64,000 nt of DNA from Parabacteroides goldsteinii (GTDB lineage: Bacteria; Bacteroidota; Bacteroidia; Bacteroidales; Tannerellaceae): the NCBI RefSeq assembly GCF_015550595.1, contig NZ_JADNBB010000006.1, forward strand, positions 121,877-185,876. Direction: 5' to 3'. The notes under the pieces were generated by a model. The model was not told where the DNA came from. It saw nothing but the letters and a program-made list of their open reading frames with translations, and searched no databases. Made by a program: the position numbers and the translations under genes. Shown here piece by piece: positions 36,669 to 46,446 of this stretch. Each line of letters starts with the position of its first letter. The stretch's first letter is position 1.

Positions 36669-36676
36669 CAAAGATA
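36669..36676 (-). promoter_or_regulatory. -7 promoter box for the sigma factor operon
   Basis: TATCTTTG on the minus strand. The stretch 36614-36952 holds no gene. It contains this box and the terminator at 36851-36886, and nothing else is evident. Confidence 0.5.
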
Positions 36677-36850
36677 TAAAAGATACTTTCATAATAAGAA
36701 TGTTTATTTAAAAGATTTCATTTATTGAAATTGATGTTAATATTTTACAGATCTACATTTATGCCTTTACAACGTTCGTGATTAACACTGTTTCACGCTC
36801 TTACAAGGGATAAAAACGCCTTTGAAAAAAAGATATAGCTTTTAAAAACA

Positions 36851-36886
36851 AAAGACAGGACTTTTGATGACAAAAGTCCTGTCTTT
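36851..36886 (-). terminator. Intrinsic terminator after the GH38 gene
   Basis: A perfect 16-bp stem (AAAGACAGGACTTTTG and its complement) with a 4-base loop and a T-rich tail on the minus strand. The right arm begins a 26-bp sequence also found near 61634. Confidence 0.8.
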
Positions 36887-36952
36887 ACATTTCAAAACAC
36901 CGGTCTTTTTTTAGACAGATGTCCGAAGGGGTATCCGGTTCTATTCCGGGAC

Positions 36953-39856
36953 TTACCAGGAAAGCTTTATAAACTTATTTTCCCAGGGAGCGAATGTCGC
37001 TTCGGAAGTTCCTTTCACCGGGTCTCCTACTACATCGCAAACGGTTACTGCGGTAAACTTCACCTTATCGGAAGTGACGGCAAACGTTGCCGGCTTGCCT
37101 GCTATTTCACGCAACTGGAGCATGACTGCATTTTCGCCTTCCACAGGTTTCATATTTACCAATAGAATATTATCGGGAACGATATTGAATACGGAGGCCG
37201 GAGAAATCGCTTTGTTACCTTTCGCACCTGCCGGTAATACGCGGGTCAGGAACGGGATACGGTTCTCCCAGGCAAAACGGGTGGCATAACCTACCGAGTT
37301 GTCTTTACTTGAATTGATAAAGTAGCTCCATTGCAATTCACCCATCTGGTCGGCGTTGAAGTTGGTCACCCAATAGTTGTTCATCGGCCAGGAATACATA
37401 TTGGTGGATTGGGGAACGGCACCTGCTTCATACCGTCCGGTATTGATGGCACCGAACTGCATCAGAGGTATCTCCGGACTTCCCATAACGACCTGCGACT
37501 CGTTGTTACGTGCTGTTGCAAAGTTCTGAACGGTATACCAGTCGTTCGATGATCCGGGGATCTGATCGACACCAGCTTCGATGGTACCACCGGGCACGTC
37601 GAGCATGATCTTACCCTGGTTCACTTCAAACGGGAAGGAGATATAGACCGCTTCCGGATCGGTAACCGCTTTCTTACGCAAACGGTAAACGATCTCGATC
37701 TTCTTATCGACATTGAACACACGGAACTCCACCATCAGGTTGTTCGGTTCGCGTCCGGCAACAGTTTCTCCACGGAAACGGAAGGTATCCCAGATAGCCC
37801 CCTTCTCGTAACGTTCGAAACGGATACGTTCGGGACGACGACGCAGGAACTGAGGTTCACGGTATTGTTCCATCGGATGACGGCTATCGATGATCTCATA
37901 GATAAACTCACCCATCTCCCATTCGGCATTCGGGGTGGTCAGCTCTTTATTCAGCTCTTTGTCGAACAATTTACTGATGGTTCCTTTACGAGGATTGAAG
38001 TCGATGGCATACCAGTTGTTTTCCACATGCGCCTTTTCCAAGGAGGCAGAAGATACAATCTCCGGACGAGGCTCGTCTTTTACCTTGATATAGTATTGCG
38101 CATATCCCAAAGCAGGAACATCTTTTACGAACAAAGACCAGTAAGTTCCATCGGAACGGCTTTCTGCCGGCTGTGCCGGGATAACATTACCGGCGGCATC
38201 TGTTATTTCGAATGCTTTCTCGCGGGGTAATATCTGATGGTCGATGTAGACTTTGGCAATGCCGCTATACGTCCAGTTCAATGTATTGAAAACGGCAACA
38301 GACGGATATTCGGCTTTCGGCACGAAAGACTGCAGCAATCCCATCGTCACCTCTCCCAGCAGGCCGGAATGGCGGTAAGCTTCCCAGGCATACGATTGTT
38401 TCAGGGAACGTTGCTCCCAAGTTTCCTTGCAATAAGCATCACGTACGCTTTCGCTGTAACCGAAGGTATGTTCGTCATAAAAGAGCAAGGCTTTGTTGAT
38501 ATCGTCAATCTGGTTATCTACCTGAGCCGGTAGTTTCGCTCCCAGCATACCGGCAAACGAAAGGCCTGCCTGATTGGCGATGATGTCCGAATGGGTGATA
38601 CGGGAAATAGCCGCTTCACGTGCTCCGGAACCAAAACCGTCGGTCCACCAGTCGGGCCATGCGCCACGGATGGTCTGTATCTTATCGGCATAGTTCGATT
38701 CTACCTCTTTGATAAACTCGCTGGCTACAGCTGTACGGAGTTTAGGCCATTCGTATTTCTCGTTCCATTTCATCAGCATCTCGCAACTCTTTGTCGAAGG
38801 GGGTGAGTTGTCCGTGAAATAACCGGAGTGCTGGGCGGCAACGATGTCGTACGGATAGTTTTTCGCTTCCATCTCTCCCAGATAATTCAGTACACGTTCC
38901 TCAAACTGTTCGAAGTTATCGGTATGGACGCCGAAGAAGTTACCCTGGTTATAATGTTCGGCACGATAAGTCAATACCTTCTTTCCCGAAGGAGACTGCC
39001 ACCAGAAGACGGTCGGGATATCGAAACAGATCAGGGCACGGTGGCCGTGTGTTCCCATATTGACATACTTCACACCGGCATCGGCAAAGAACTCGCTGAA
39101 ACACCAGCCGATACCGTTCACATCGTTTTGCATGGCGACTTCCGCCTTCAAACCGGCATCGCGGAATTGCTTCAGGGGATACAGGGAAGCGGCCAAAGTC
39201 TGTTCGTCCGGCAGTTCGTCGAAATTTAGATACATGGCAGCCAATTCGATACGTCCTTCCTTTACACGTTGTTTCAGGCGGGCGATCTGTTCAGCGGGAC
39301 GGCATTTGAGGTATTCGCTGACAGCCCAGGCGATCTCGCAAGTCCAGCGGAACTTGGCGAAGTCCGGGTTATTGTCGGTTGCATCGCAATAGTCGAGCGC
39401 ATAGTCGATGTAGCGGAGGTGTTCCGCCAGAATCTCGGTTTGCGAACGGGTATAGCCGATATCCGTATGGGTATGCTGTACCATATTCATCTGCCAATGA
39501 CGGACAGGTTTCACATTTACCAGAGCAGACTCTTTTTCTTTTCCAACCGTTACCGTCAGAGGCAGTTGCACGGCAGACTGCACAGCCGGTATCTCAAAAA
39601 AGAACTGGTTAGTACCGTCGTTCAGTTTTTCCTTCCGCGACTGATTCCCCAACGTAAGTGTTGCAGAAACAGGCGCACCGCTATGCTTCACGGTTACCCG
39701 TACTTTCTGCACCGGGCCTTTCACCGTTTTGTATAAGGCAGGGAACAGGTGGGTTTCGATCGCCGGAGGTGCTGTCGAAGCACTCCATACGGAGGACGAC
39801 ATAGCGAACAATGCCAATCCTGCCAGAAACAAGGTTTTTAATGTTTTCATAAGCAT
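36953..39856 (-). CDS. GH38-family alpha-mannosidase-like glycoside hydrolase
   Basis: 967 residues with a signal peptide (FLAGLALFAMSSSVWS). A beta-sandwich precedes the catalytic barrel. HTHTDIGYT at 128-136 is the GH38 zinc-binding HxD region (Asp132), and QNDVNG with Asp245 is the likely nucleophile. The C-terminal half is the usual beta-rich GH38 tail. Such enzymes trim alpha-mannose from N-glycan cores. Its start codon directly abuts the stop of the MFS gene, and the second ATG (39850) is an equally good start. The exact linkage is unknown. Confidence 0.85.
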   Translation of the reverse strand: MLMKTLKTLFLAGLALFAMSSSVWSASTAPPAIETHLFPALYKTVKGPVQKVRVTVKHSGAPVSATLTLGNQSRKEKLNDGTNQFFFEIPAVQSAVQLPLTVTVGKEKESALVNVKPVRHWQMNMVQHTHTDIGYTRSQTEILAEHLRYIDYALDYCDATDNNPDFAKFRWTCEIAWAVSEYLKCRPAEQIARLKQRVKEGRIELAAMYLNFDELPDEQTLAASLYPLKQFRDAGLKAEVAMQNDVNGIGWCFSEFFADAGVKYVNMGTHGHRALICFDIPTVFWWQSPSGKKVLTYRAEHYNQGNFFGVHTDNFEQFEERVLNYLGEMEAKNYPYDIVAAQHSGYFTDNSPPSTKSCEMLMKWNEKYEWPKLRTAVASEFIKEVESNYADKIQTIRGAWPDWWTDGFGSGAREAAISRITHSDIIANQAGLSFAGMLGAKLPAQVDNQIDDINKALLFYDEHTFGYSESVRDAYCKETWEQRSLKQSYAWEAYRHSGLLGEVTMGLLQSFVPKAEYPSVAVFNTLNWTYSGIAKVYIDHQILPREKAFEITDAAGNVIPAQPAESRSDGTYWSLFVKDVPALGYAQYYIKVKDEPRPEIVSSASLEKAHVENNWYAIDFNPRKGTISKLFDKELNKELTTPNAEWEMGEFIYEIIDSRHPMEQYREPQFLRRRPERIRFERYEKGAIWDTFRFRGETVAGREPNNLMVEFRVFNVDKKIEIVYRLRKKAVTDPEAVYISFPFEVNQGKIMLDVPGGTIEAGVDQIPGSSNDWYTVQNFATARNNESQVVMGSPEIPLMQFGAINTGRYEAGAVPQSTNMYSWPMNNYWVTNFNADQMGELQWSYFINSSKDNSVGYATRFAWENRIPFLTRVLPAGAKGNKAISPASVFNIVPDNILLVNMKPVEGENAVMLQLREIAGKPATFAVTSDKVKFTAVTVCDVVGDPVKGTSEATFAPWENKFIKLSW

Positions 39857-41002
39857 CTATTTTTTATCGATTCCAAAAGAGATAAGACAAATATAAAAGA
39901 TACAAAGCAGGAGGATGGATAATCCGGCAACCTGCCCGAAACCGTCGGCCACGATCCCCATCAGCGGAGTGATCAGCGCACCGCCGGATACCCCCATGAT
40001 CATCAGGGCCGATATTTCGTTCGCCCGCTCCGGTTTATGCTGAAGGGCAAACGAGAAGATGATCGAGAAGACATTCGCACAAGCCAGCCCCACGATAACG
40101 ATCATCACGAACATGCTCCATGTAGCAGGGACAGCCAGCAACAGGATAAATGCCACGATGGCGACAAACATGCTGTATTTCAGGAAACGGCTTGCCGAAA
40201 CTTTTGCCAGCAGGAAAGCACCGGCAAACGAACCGATCGTACGGGCGGCAAAATACAAGCTGGTTCCCAATCCGGCTTCGGAAAGAGCCATGCCGGTACG
40301 GTCCATCAGGAGCTTGGGAATGGTTGTGTTCAGACCGACATCTATACCGACTATAAAGAGAATCCCCAGGAACAGGGAGGTAATGTATTTATCGCTGAAA
40401 AGGGATAGCGTCGTGCCAAAAGTAGCCTTCGCCTCTTCCAGTTTTTCTTTTCCCGGAATGGTAGAGATCAGCCAGACGGTAGAGACAAGTGTCGTCGCTG
40501 CATAGACAGCAAAGATCAGTTTCCAGTCACCCCAGAAAGAGGCGGCTGCTCCCGCTATGATCGGTCCCAGGAAAGAAGAGATGGCCTTGATGAACTGCCC
40601 CAGAGTCAGGACACTGGTGATTCGATCAGGGTTGACGACATTGGCAACCATCGGGTTCAACGAAACCTGAAGGATTGTATTACCGATACCCAGCAAAGCA
40701 AAAGCCAATAGGACTGAAACAAAATCGTAAAGAAACAGGGGCAGCAACATAGCCAGGGTAGTCACGCTCAACGCTATCACAACGGTATTGCGCCGCCCGG
40801 CTTTCCCCATCAGGATACCTGTCGGGATCGAGAACAGGGCAAACCAGAGGAACACCATCATCGGGATCAGGTTGGCCATTGTGTCGGACAAGCCAAAATC
40901 GACTTTCACATAGTTTGTCGCAATGCCTACGACATCCACAAAGCCCATCACAAAGAATCCGAAGAGGATGGGGTAAATGGCTTTTGAATTTTGTTTATTC
41001 AT
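39857..41002 (-). CDS. MFS sugar transporter
   Basis: 381 residues with about 12 hydrophobic helices. The loop after helix 2 has GILMGKAGRRN, a major-facilitator motif A variant. The N-terminus AIYPILFGFFVMGFVDVVG resembles FucP-type sugar:proton symporters. Being co-transcribed with GH38 and next to the ROK/isomerase genes, it probably imports mannose or small manno-oligosaccharides across the inner membrane (inference). Confidence 0.82.
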   Translation of the reverse strand: MNKQNSKAIYPILFGFFVMGFVDVVGIATNYVKVDFGLSDTMANLIPMMVFLWFALFSIPTGILMGKAGRRNTVVIALSVTTLAMLLPLFLYDFVSVLLAFALLGIGNTILQVSLNPMVANVVNPDRITSVLTLGQFIKAISSFLGPIIAGAAASFWGDWKLIFAVYAATTLVSTVWLISTIPGKEKLEEAKATFGTTLSLFSDKYITSLFLGILFIVGIDVGLNTTIPKLLMDRTGMALSEAGLGTSLYFAARTIGSFAGAFLLAKVSASRFLKYSMFVAIVAFILLLAVPATWSMFVMIVIVGLACANVFSIIFSFALQHKPERANEISALMIMGVSGGALITPLMGIVADGFGQVAGLSILLLCIFYICLISFGIDKK

Positions 41003-41018
41003 AATTCATGTTATTAAT

Positions 41019-41049
41019 CAAAGTTATTTTATAGCAAAATACAACCAAA
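41019..41049 (-). promoter_or_regulatory. Promoter of the MFS-GH38 operon
   Basis: -33 TTTG (41046-41049), 19-bp spacer, -7 TAACTTTG (41019-41026), all on the minus strand and 17 bp upstream of the ATG. Confidence 0.6.
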
Positions 41050-41107
41050 ACAAATATTACCTACCGTCTCACAGTGAGAATCCTCCAAAATCAGACAGCG
41101 AAGCAAG

Positions 41108-41158
41108 AAAACTGTGAGAAAACTAAAAAAACGGCCGGAGGAACATTCTTACAGTTTT
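41108..41158 (-). terminator. Possible terminator after the GH92 gene
   Basis: A 13-bp stem with one mismatch (AAAACTGTGAGAA with its near complement) and a T-run inside the loop on the minus strand. It is weaker than the other terminators in the window. Confidence 0.4.
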
Positions 41159-41165
41159 TCTGCTT

Positions 41166-43526
41166 TCAATAAGTATCTGTTGCCTGATTGCCCATATCCA
41201 TTTCCAGGCGGCCTCCGGCGGTGATTGTTTCAAAAGGAATACGAGTGGCAGGATATATCTCGCCATTCAGGCGGTATTGCTGCACATAAACGTTTTCTTT
41301 ACTGTTGTTCTTTGCTTCGATAACGAACTCTTTTCCTTTATAATATTGGTTGTTGAGCCGAATGGTTATCTTGTCAAATACCGGACTGCCCAAAGCAAAA
41401 GACGGTGTTGCGTCCGTCAAGCCTTTCACGTCGAACATTCCCAGCGAAGCGATCACATACCAGGCACCTAACTGGCCCTGATCTTCATCCTGTCCGTAGC
41501 CGTAGCCATGAATCCCGTCCGTACCATAGAACTCATCGAGGATGGCACGTACCCATTTCTGGGTGAGCGAAGGACGACCGGCTTCATTGAACAGCCAGGA
41601 GATATGCAGGCAAGGCTGGTTACCATGGTTATACAGGGTTTGCAGGCCGGCAAAGGCACCAACTTCCGTACCACCGCTAAATATCAGTTTCTGAGAAACC
41701 GTGAAGATACTATCCAGACGTTGATTGAAAACATCCGCACCGACCTTGCCGACCAGTCCCTGAGCATCATGCGGCACATAGAAGGTGTACTGCCAGGCGT
41801 TGCCTTCCTGAAATCCGCGCCAGACCTGCATCGGGTTGAAGTCTTCAAGAAACTGTCCGTCGGCCTTCTTGGGACGTACGAAATTAGTCGAAGGGTCGTA
41901 GATACGTTCCCAGCCCTTGGATAACCACATCAGTTTATCGTAATCTTCCGTCTTACCGAGTTTCTTTGCCCATTGGGCTACGGCCCAGGCGCTATAAGAG
42001 TACTCCAGGGTATGGGAAGCAGAGAACATAAACGCTTCGTCCGGTCCATCGCCTTTATCCAGATGGGGTACATAACCATATTCGACGAACTTATCCGTAT
42101 CGGTCTTTCCGGCTCCCAAAGGACGGTTGTTGCCATCCAGTTCATTCTTGAGGGATGCTTCATAAGCCAGGTCTACGTCAAAGTCGCGGATACCGCATTG
42201 GTAAGCGCCTGCCAGGATCGTACTCAGCAGGTTCGTGCCGACACCCGATACGTAACGGCTGTTGGCAATACCGTCTGCCAACCAGCCGGCATCTTTATAG
42301 ACCAATAAATGGCTGCTGATGTAATCGGAAGCATATTCGGGATAAGCCAGTGTCCACACCTGCGAAAGATTCCACTGGGCTCCCCAGGCGGCATCCGTAT
42401 TATAGAAATTATGGACAGGCTTGCCATCCTTCTGTTGGATCCGGCCTACCGAACCATCATGGCGGGGATAGGCGCCATTCACATCGTTCACCAGTCCGCG
42501 TCCCAGCAGAGCATGATACAGACCGGTATAGAATTTCACTTTATCCTCTTTTACGGGTGTCTCTACCCGGATACGTCCGAGATAGTTTTCCCATTGTTGC
42601 GCGGAAGCCGCGGCGGCCTGGTCGAAAGTAAGCGTGCGGGCCTCCGTCTCCCGGTTCAAACGGGCATTCTCGACAGAGGTGTACGAGAGGCCGACCTTAG
42701 CGGTGATAGTTTCCCCTTCCCCTGTTTTATAGGTCAGATATAGACCTGCGCCGGGGCCGGACACCTGTTTTGCTCCCGCCTGTACCGTTTCACCGATAAA
42801 GGTTCCGCAAGCTTCCGGTTGCTTGTCCAACTCTGCGGAGAAGAACATGGAAACGGTTGCTCCCGGCTGGTATTTCTTTACATACTCCGGCAAGGTAACC
42901 ACCCAGCCTTCCACGGTTCCGTCGTCGTTGAGTGCCACGAAAGCATCTTTCACATGACCGCTTTCCCCCTGCTGATGGCCTATATCGAAAAGGATACGGC
43001 TTTCGTCGCCGGCAGGAAAGGTGTAACGCTGAAAGGCGACACGCGGGGTAGCCGTCATTTCAGCTTTGATGTGATAGTCTTTCAGAAGAACGGAGTAGTA
43101 ACCGGCAGTAGCCACCTCATCCGAATGCTCGTAGGCGGAGCGGTAACCGACCCCTGTCGAGTCGCCGACAGGGCCGGCAATTGTTTTCAACGGCCCGTTT
43201 GTCGGCATCAGGACAATGCCGCCCACCTGAAATTCATGCAGGCAGGGAAAACCTTCGATGGAAGTATCGCGATAGTCGTAGCCCGTAGCTTCCCAACCGG
43301 AGTTGTTACCCAAGTGTCCGTTGGTAGAAGGGCCCGGCTTTGCCATACCAAAGGGCATCGCACCGGGAGCAAAATGGAACCAGCGGCAGTGAGCCGTTCC
43401 GATACGCGGCTCTACATATTGGGATAAGTTCTCCGGGGTTGCTTCCTCTTTCACCGGCGAACAGCTGACAGCCAGCAAGCCGGTCAGCAGACCCAGAACC
43501 GGAGTAAATAGATTATGTTTATTCAT
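41166..43526 (-). CDS. GH92 alpha-mannosidase lipoprotein
   Basis: 786 residues. Lipobox LAVSC near Cys22. GH92 marks are YVEPRIGTAHCRWFHFAPG, FPCLHEFQVGGIVLMP and QDEDQGQLGAWYV at about 679. The sequence HCRWF differs from the SSFEL/SHLLV strings of the other two GH92 proteins, so it belongs to another subgroup. It is the last gene of the mannose operon that starts at 47745, 11 bp after the ROK gene. Confidence 0.9.
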   Translation of the reverse strand: MNKHNLFTPVLGLLTGLLAVSCSPVKEEATPENLSQYVEPRIGTAHCRWFHFAPGAMPFGMAKPGPSTNGHLGNNSGWEATGYDYRDTSIEGFPCLHEFQVGGIVLMPTNGPLKTIAGPVGDSTGVGYRSAYEHSDEVATAGYYSVLLKDYHIKAEMTATPRVAFQRYTFPAGDESRILFDIGHQQGESGHVKDAFVALNDDGTVEGWVVTLPEYVKKYQPGATVSMFFSAELDKQPEACGTFIGETVQAGAKQVSGPGAGLYLTYKTGEGETITAKVGLSYTSVENARLNRETEARTLTFDQAAAASAQQWENYLGRIRVETPVKEDKVKFYTGLYHALLGRGLVNDVNGAYPRHDGSVGRIQQKDGKPVHNFYNTDAAWGAQWNLSQVWTLAYPEYASDYISSHLLVYKDAGWLADGIANSRYVSGVGTNLLSTILAGAYQCGIRDFDVDLAYEASLKNELDGNNRPLGAGKTDTDKFVEYGYVPHLDKGDGPDEAFMFSASHTLEYSYSAWAVAQWAKKLGKTEDYDKLMWLSKGWERIYDPSTNFVRPKKADGQFLEDFNPMQVWRGFQEGNAWQYTFYVPHDAQGLVGKVGADVFNQRLDSIFTVSQKLIFSGGTEVGAFAGLQTLYNHGNQPCLHISWLFNEAGRPSLTQKWVRAILDEFYGTDGIHGYGYGQDEDQGQLGAWYVIASLGMFDVKGLTDATPSFALGSPVFDKITIRLNNQYYKGKEFVIEAKNNSKENVYVQQYRLNGEIYPATRIPFETITAGGRLEMDMGNQATDTY

Positions 43527-43537
43527 GGCGTATTTGT

Positions 43538-44626
43538 TTATAAATGATTTAATGCATACACATAAGCACCGAGAGCCACCGAACGACTTGCCCCCTGCTT
43601 GCTGACAATCACACCGATCCGTTTAAACGGATCATAATTGACAGTACGGTCGGAACCGGGAACAGCGATCTTCACGGCCGCTCCTTTGGCGAACTGCTCG
43701 AACTCTGCCGCGTCATCCAGATTGAATGCTTTACTTTGCAGGCGGCTGAAACGGCTACCGTTCATCATCCCCGTTTCGCTGTTCATTTCCTCCAAAAGAG
43801 ACGGCATGAAATACTTCGCGGCTCCGGTCAGGCCTCCGCCAATAACGATCAGTCCGTCGATCAGCGTAATCGCTTGCGCCAGGGCATCACCGGCCATTTC
43901 GCCCAGTTCGGCAAAGGCAGCGCGGGCAGCTTCCCGGTTACCCGGATGCGTACCTTCGGCTATATCGAAGATCTCTTTGGGAGTGAAGGGAGAAGCTTCG
44001 CCCGACAATAGCCGGTAGATATGTTGCACGGCACGGATGCTGACACTTTCTTCCACAATATACTGTTGGTATTTCTTATTGCGGAAGCACCAGATATCGC
44101 CCCCGGCGGCATTGTCACCGACCAGCAGATCACCGTTCAGTACGACACCCGCTCCAAAACCTGTACCCAGCGTGACACCGAGCAGGTTCTTATAGCGTTT
44201 GATACTTCCGGCCTCTTCCAGGCGGCGGTTGATCTCGGGCAAGGCGCCGGTCAGCGCTTCGCCATAAGCAAATAAGTCTCCATCGTTATTGATGAAGACA
44301 GGGATGCCGAACTTTTCTTCCAGGTAAGGGCCCAGGGCCACTCCTCCACGGAAAGAAGGAAAGTTCGGCAGGTCGCCGATAATCCCGGCGGGATAGTCGG
44401 CCGGACCGGGAAAGGCAAAACTGATCGCTACCGGGGCTTCCGGCAGCTGCTCACAAACACGGGTAAAGCCGGTCAGGAGCTGCCCCAGGCATTGATCCAA
44501 GTGGCAGGCACAGGAGGGCAAGGTGATAGGTGTCACTATCTCCTCGCCACCCCGGATGGCAGAGAAGACCAGGTTGGTTCCTCCGGCGTCGAGGGTCATT
44601 ACTATTCGGTTATCGTTACTATACAT
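43538..44626 (-). CDS. ROK-family sugar kinase, probable mannokinase
   Basis: 362 residues. The ATP-binding start is VMTLDAGGTNLVFSAIRGG, followed by INNDGDLFAYGE and VTLGTGFGAGVVLNG, with a second phosphate loop at IVIGGGLTGAAKYF. The Cys-rich zinc motif of classical ROK proteins is absent: the equivalent stretch reads NAAGGDIWCFRNKKYQQYIVEES in two pieces with a single Cys. Co-transcription with mannose-6-phosphate isomerase and GH92 supports phosphorylation of mannose. The substrate is inferred. Confidence 0.8.
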   Translation of the reverse strand: MYSNDNRIVMTLDAGGTNLVFSAIRGGEEIVTPITLPSCACHLDQCLGQLLTGFTRVCEQLPEAPVAISFAFPGPADYPAGIIGDLPNFPSFRGGVALGPYLEEKFGIPVFINNDGDLFAYGEALTGALPEINRRLEEAGSIKRYKNLLGVTLGTGFGAGVVLNGDLLVGDNAAGGDIWCFRNKKYQQYIVEESVSIRAVQHIYRLLSGEASPFTPKEIFDIAEGTHPGNREAARAAFAELGEMAGDALAQAITLIDGLIVIGGGLTGAAKYFMPSLLEEMNSETGMMNGSRFSRLQSKAFNLDDAAEFEQFAKGAAVKIAVPGSDRTVNYDPFKRIGVIVSKQGASRSVALGAYVYALNHL

Positions 44627-44693
44627 TATATATATATGTGTTTTAATTGATATTTGATTCTTGTCAGATTTGCATGTTGCACATTTTTCTAAT

Positions 44694-46442
44694 TCACCCT
44701 TTTGTCCTCACATACGCCTTTATCGTTCCACAGTTCTTTCCTTCGGAAATACCATATGGGCGAATCGTATAATCGCCGACGATGGCAGGAACGATAAACG
44801 TTTCGGCATAATGGACAATGAAAGGCTCGAACGCATTCGTCGGACTTTCTACGATCAACTCGTCACCTTCCACTACATTCAGAACGTTGACACCCCCACC
44901 CGTATTGTGCGGCACCTTTCCGGTAAACCAATGGCGACGGGTTTCGATAAACTCATTTTCATGCAAGCCGGTACGTTCTTCACGCCAGTCTTCTCCCTCG
45001 GCACGGGGTTCGAAATGGTTGACCAGCTGGTCGCGTACGAACTCGGTTTGCCGTTCCCACTGGATCACGTGAGAGCCGTGAGCGATATTGATAGGGCGTG
45101 GTTTTCCGTCCAGTCCCAGTCGATCCCAGTCCCAGAGTTTGAAAGTAAAGATACTCGGTGTGGCACTGATCTCCAGAACCATCGCTTCGGAGCCGGAGCA
45201 GTGGATCGTTCCGGCCGGTATCAGGAAATGATCGTGCTTCTTAGCAGGCCATTTGTTGACATATTTATCGGTATCGAAAGTGGTACCCGACTCCTGCGCT
45301 TCATTCAAGGCAGCAATCATTTCATCAGGATCGACACCGTCCTTCAAACCGAGGTAGACGGTGGCACCTTCACCGGCATCTAGCAGGTAATAGCTTTCGT
45401 CCTGGGTATAATAGATACCGAATGTATCACGTATATATTGCGTCGTAGGATGTACCTGCAAACTCAGATTACCCCCTCCCATCGTATCGAGAAAATCGAA
45501 ACGGATCGGAAAGTCCTGTCCGAAGCGTGCTTCTACCGGCGCTCCCAGTAAGTTACGGGTCTGATAGAACACGAGGTTGTTTGAAGCCATTTCGAACAGC
45601 TCCCCTTCTACTTTCAGATAAAGACTGTTCTCTTCCGGCACACAGTCGAAACACCAGCCGAAATTATCCCGGCTCTTATCCAGGTCGCATACTTCTTTCA
45701 TCCACTGTCCACCCCAGGGAGCCGGGTCGAAGAAGGGAACCACGCGGAAAGGACGATGAGCCGTCTTTTCCAGTCCGGCACGCATTGTTTCGCCGGTTAT
45801 CATTTTAGGCATTCCGGGGATATGGGTATCCAGCCAGTAATCCACCTTCGGAAGTAACCGTTTCTTTAATTCATCACATACATTCCAATCGATAAAATAA
45901 CCACGTTTGTAATGCAGGGAAGGAGCTTCTTCCCGGTTCTTCACGCCCAGCCCGTCGATTTCCTTACGACGGAAACGTTGCTGTATCTCCCAGCGTGCCA
46001 TATCGGCATAGATAAGAATATCCGGCTCGGCCACCAACTCGGCAGCACCAGGTCCCCAGACAATAACCAATCCGCTTGCCGCATATATCTCCTTGCGGCA
46101 CTCCTCCATCCGGGTTTCATCCAGGAAGTCGGGATAACGGAAAGCTGCCCGGCGACCGAAAAGGCGGTCGTCCGTCAGATAAGGATAGGTCATCGTTTCG
46201 ATCTCTTCTACGCCTTTGAAGAATTTCTCCGAATGAATTATCAGTGAAGGCCGCAATGCTGCCAGGTGTTTAGCTAGCTCTTCCGGATGTATACCCTGAT
46301 AGCATTCTACAACAACGACTCTATGCGCCAACTCAGGGCCGTTGCACACTTCCTTCAACTTATCTAAAACAGACTCCCAGCCTTTCCAGAGCCTGCCCCC
46401 GACGGTTGTCGAGGGAGTTTTATCATAATTACTCTTTCTCAT
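44694..46442 (-). CDS. Class I mannose-6-phosphate isomerase with N-terminal extension
   Basis: About 582 residues from the ATG at 46442 (MRKSNYDKTPSTT); the longer frame starts in the upstream gene and is rejected. The C-terminal two thirds is the cupin isomerase: FDPAPWGGQWMKEV, the metal motif LSLQVHPTTQYIRD and FLIPAGTIHCSG. The first 190 residues (RVVVVECYQGIHPEELAKHL to YFIDWNV) are an extra domain that I do not recognise. The protein interconverts mannose-6-P and fructose-6-P. The start lies 4 bp after the stop of the upstream gene. Confidence 0.85.
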   Translation of the reverse strand: MRKSNYDKTPSTTVGGRLWKGWESVLDKLKEVCNGPELAHRVVVVECYQGIHPEELAKHLAALRPSLIIHSEKFFKGVEEIETMTYPYLTDDRLFGRRAAFRYPDFLDETRMEECRKEIYAASGLVIVWGPGAAELVAEPDILIYADMARWEIQQRFRRKEIDGLGVKNREEAPSLHYKRGYFIDWNVCDELKKRLLPKVDYWLDTHIPGMPKMITGETMRAGLEKTAHRPFRVVPFFDPAPWGGQWMKEVCDLDKSRDNFGWCFDCVPEENSLYLKVEGELFEMASNNLVFYQTRNLLGAPVEARFGQDFPIRFDFLDTMGGGNLSLQVHPTTQYIRDTFGIYYTQDESYYLLDAGEGATVYLGLKDGVDPDEMIAALNEAQESGTTFDTDKYVNKWPAKKHDHFLIPAGTIHCSGSEAMVLEISATPSIFTFKLWDWDRLGLDGKPRPINIAHGSHVIQWERQTEFVRDQLVNHFEPRAEGEDWREERTGLHENEFIETRRHWFTGKVPHNTGGGVNVLNVVEGDELIVESPTNAFEPFIVHYAETFIVPAIVGDYTIRPYGISEGKNCGTIKAYVRTKG

Positions 46443-46446
46443 TATC

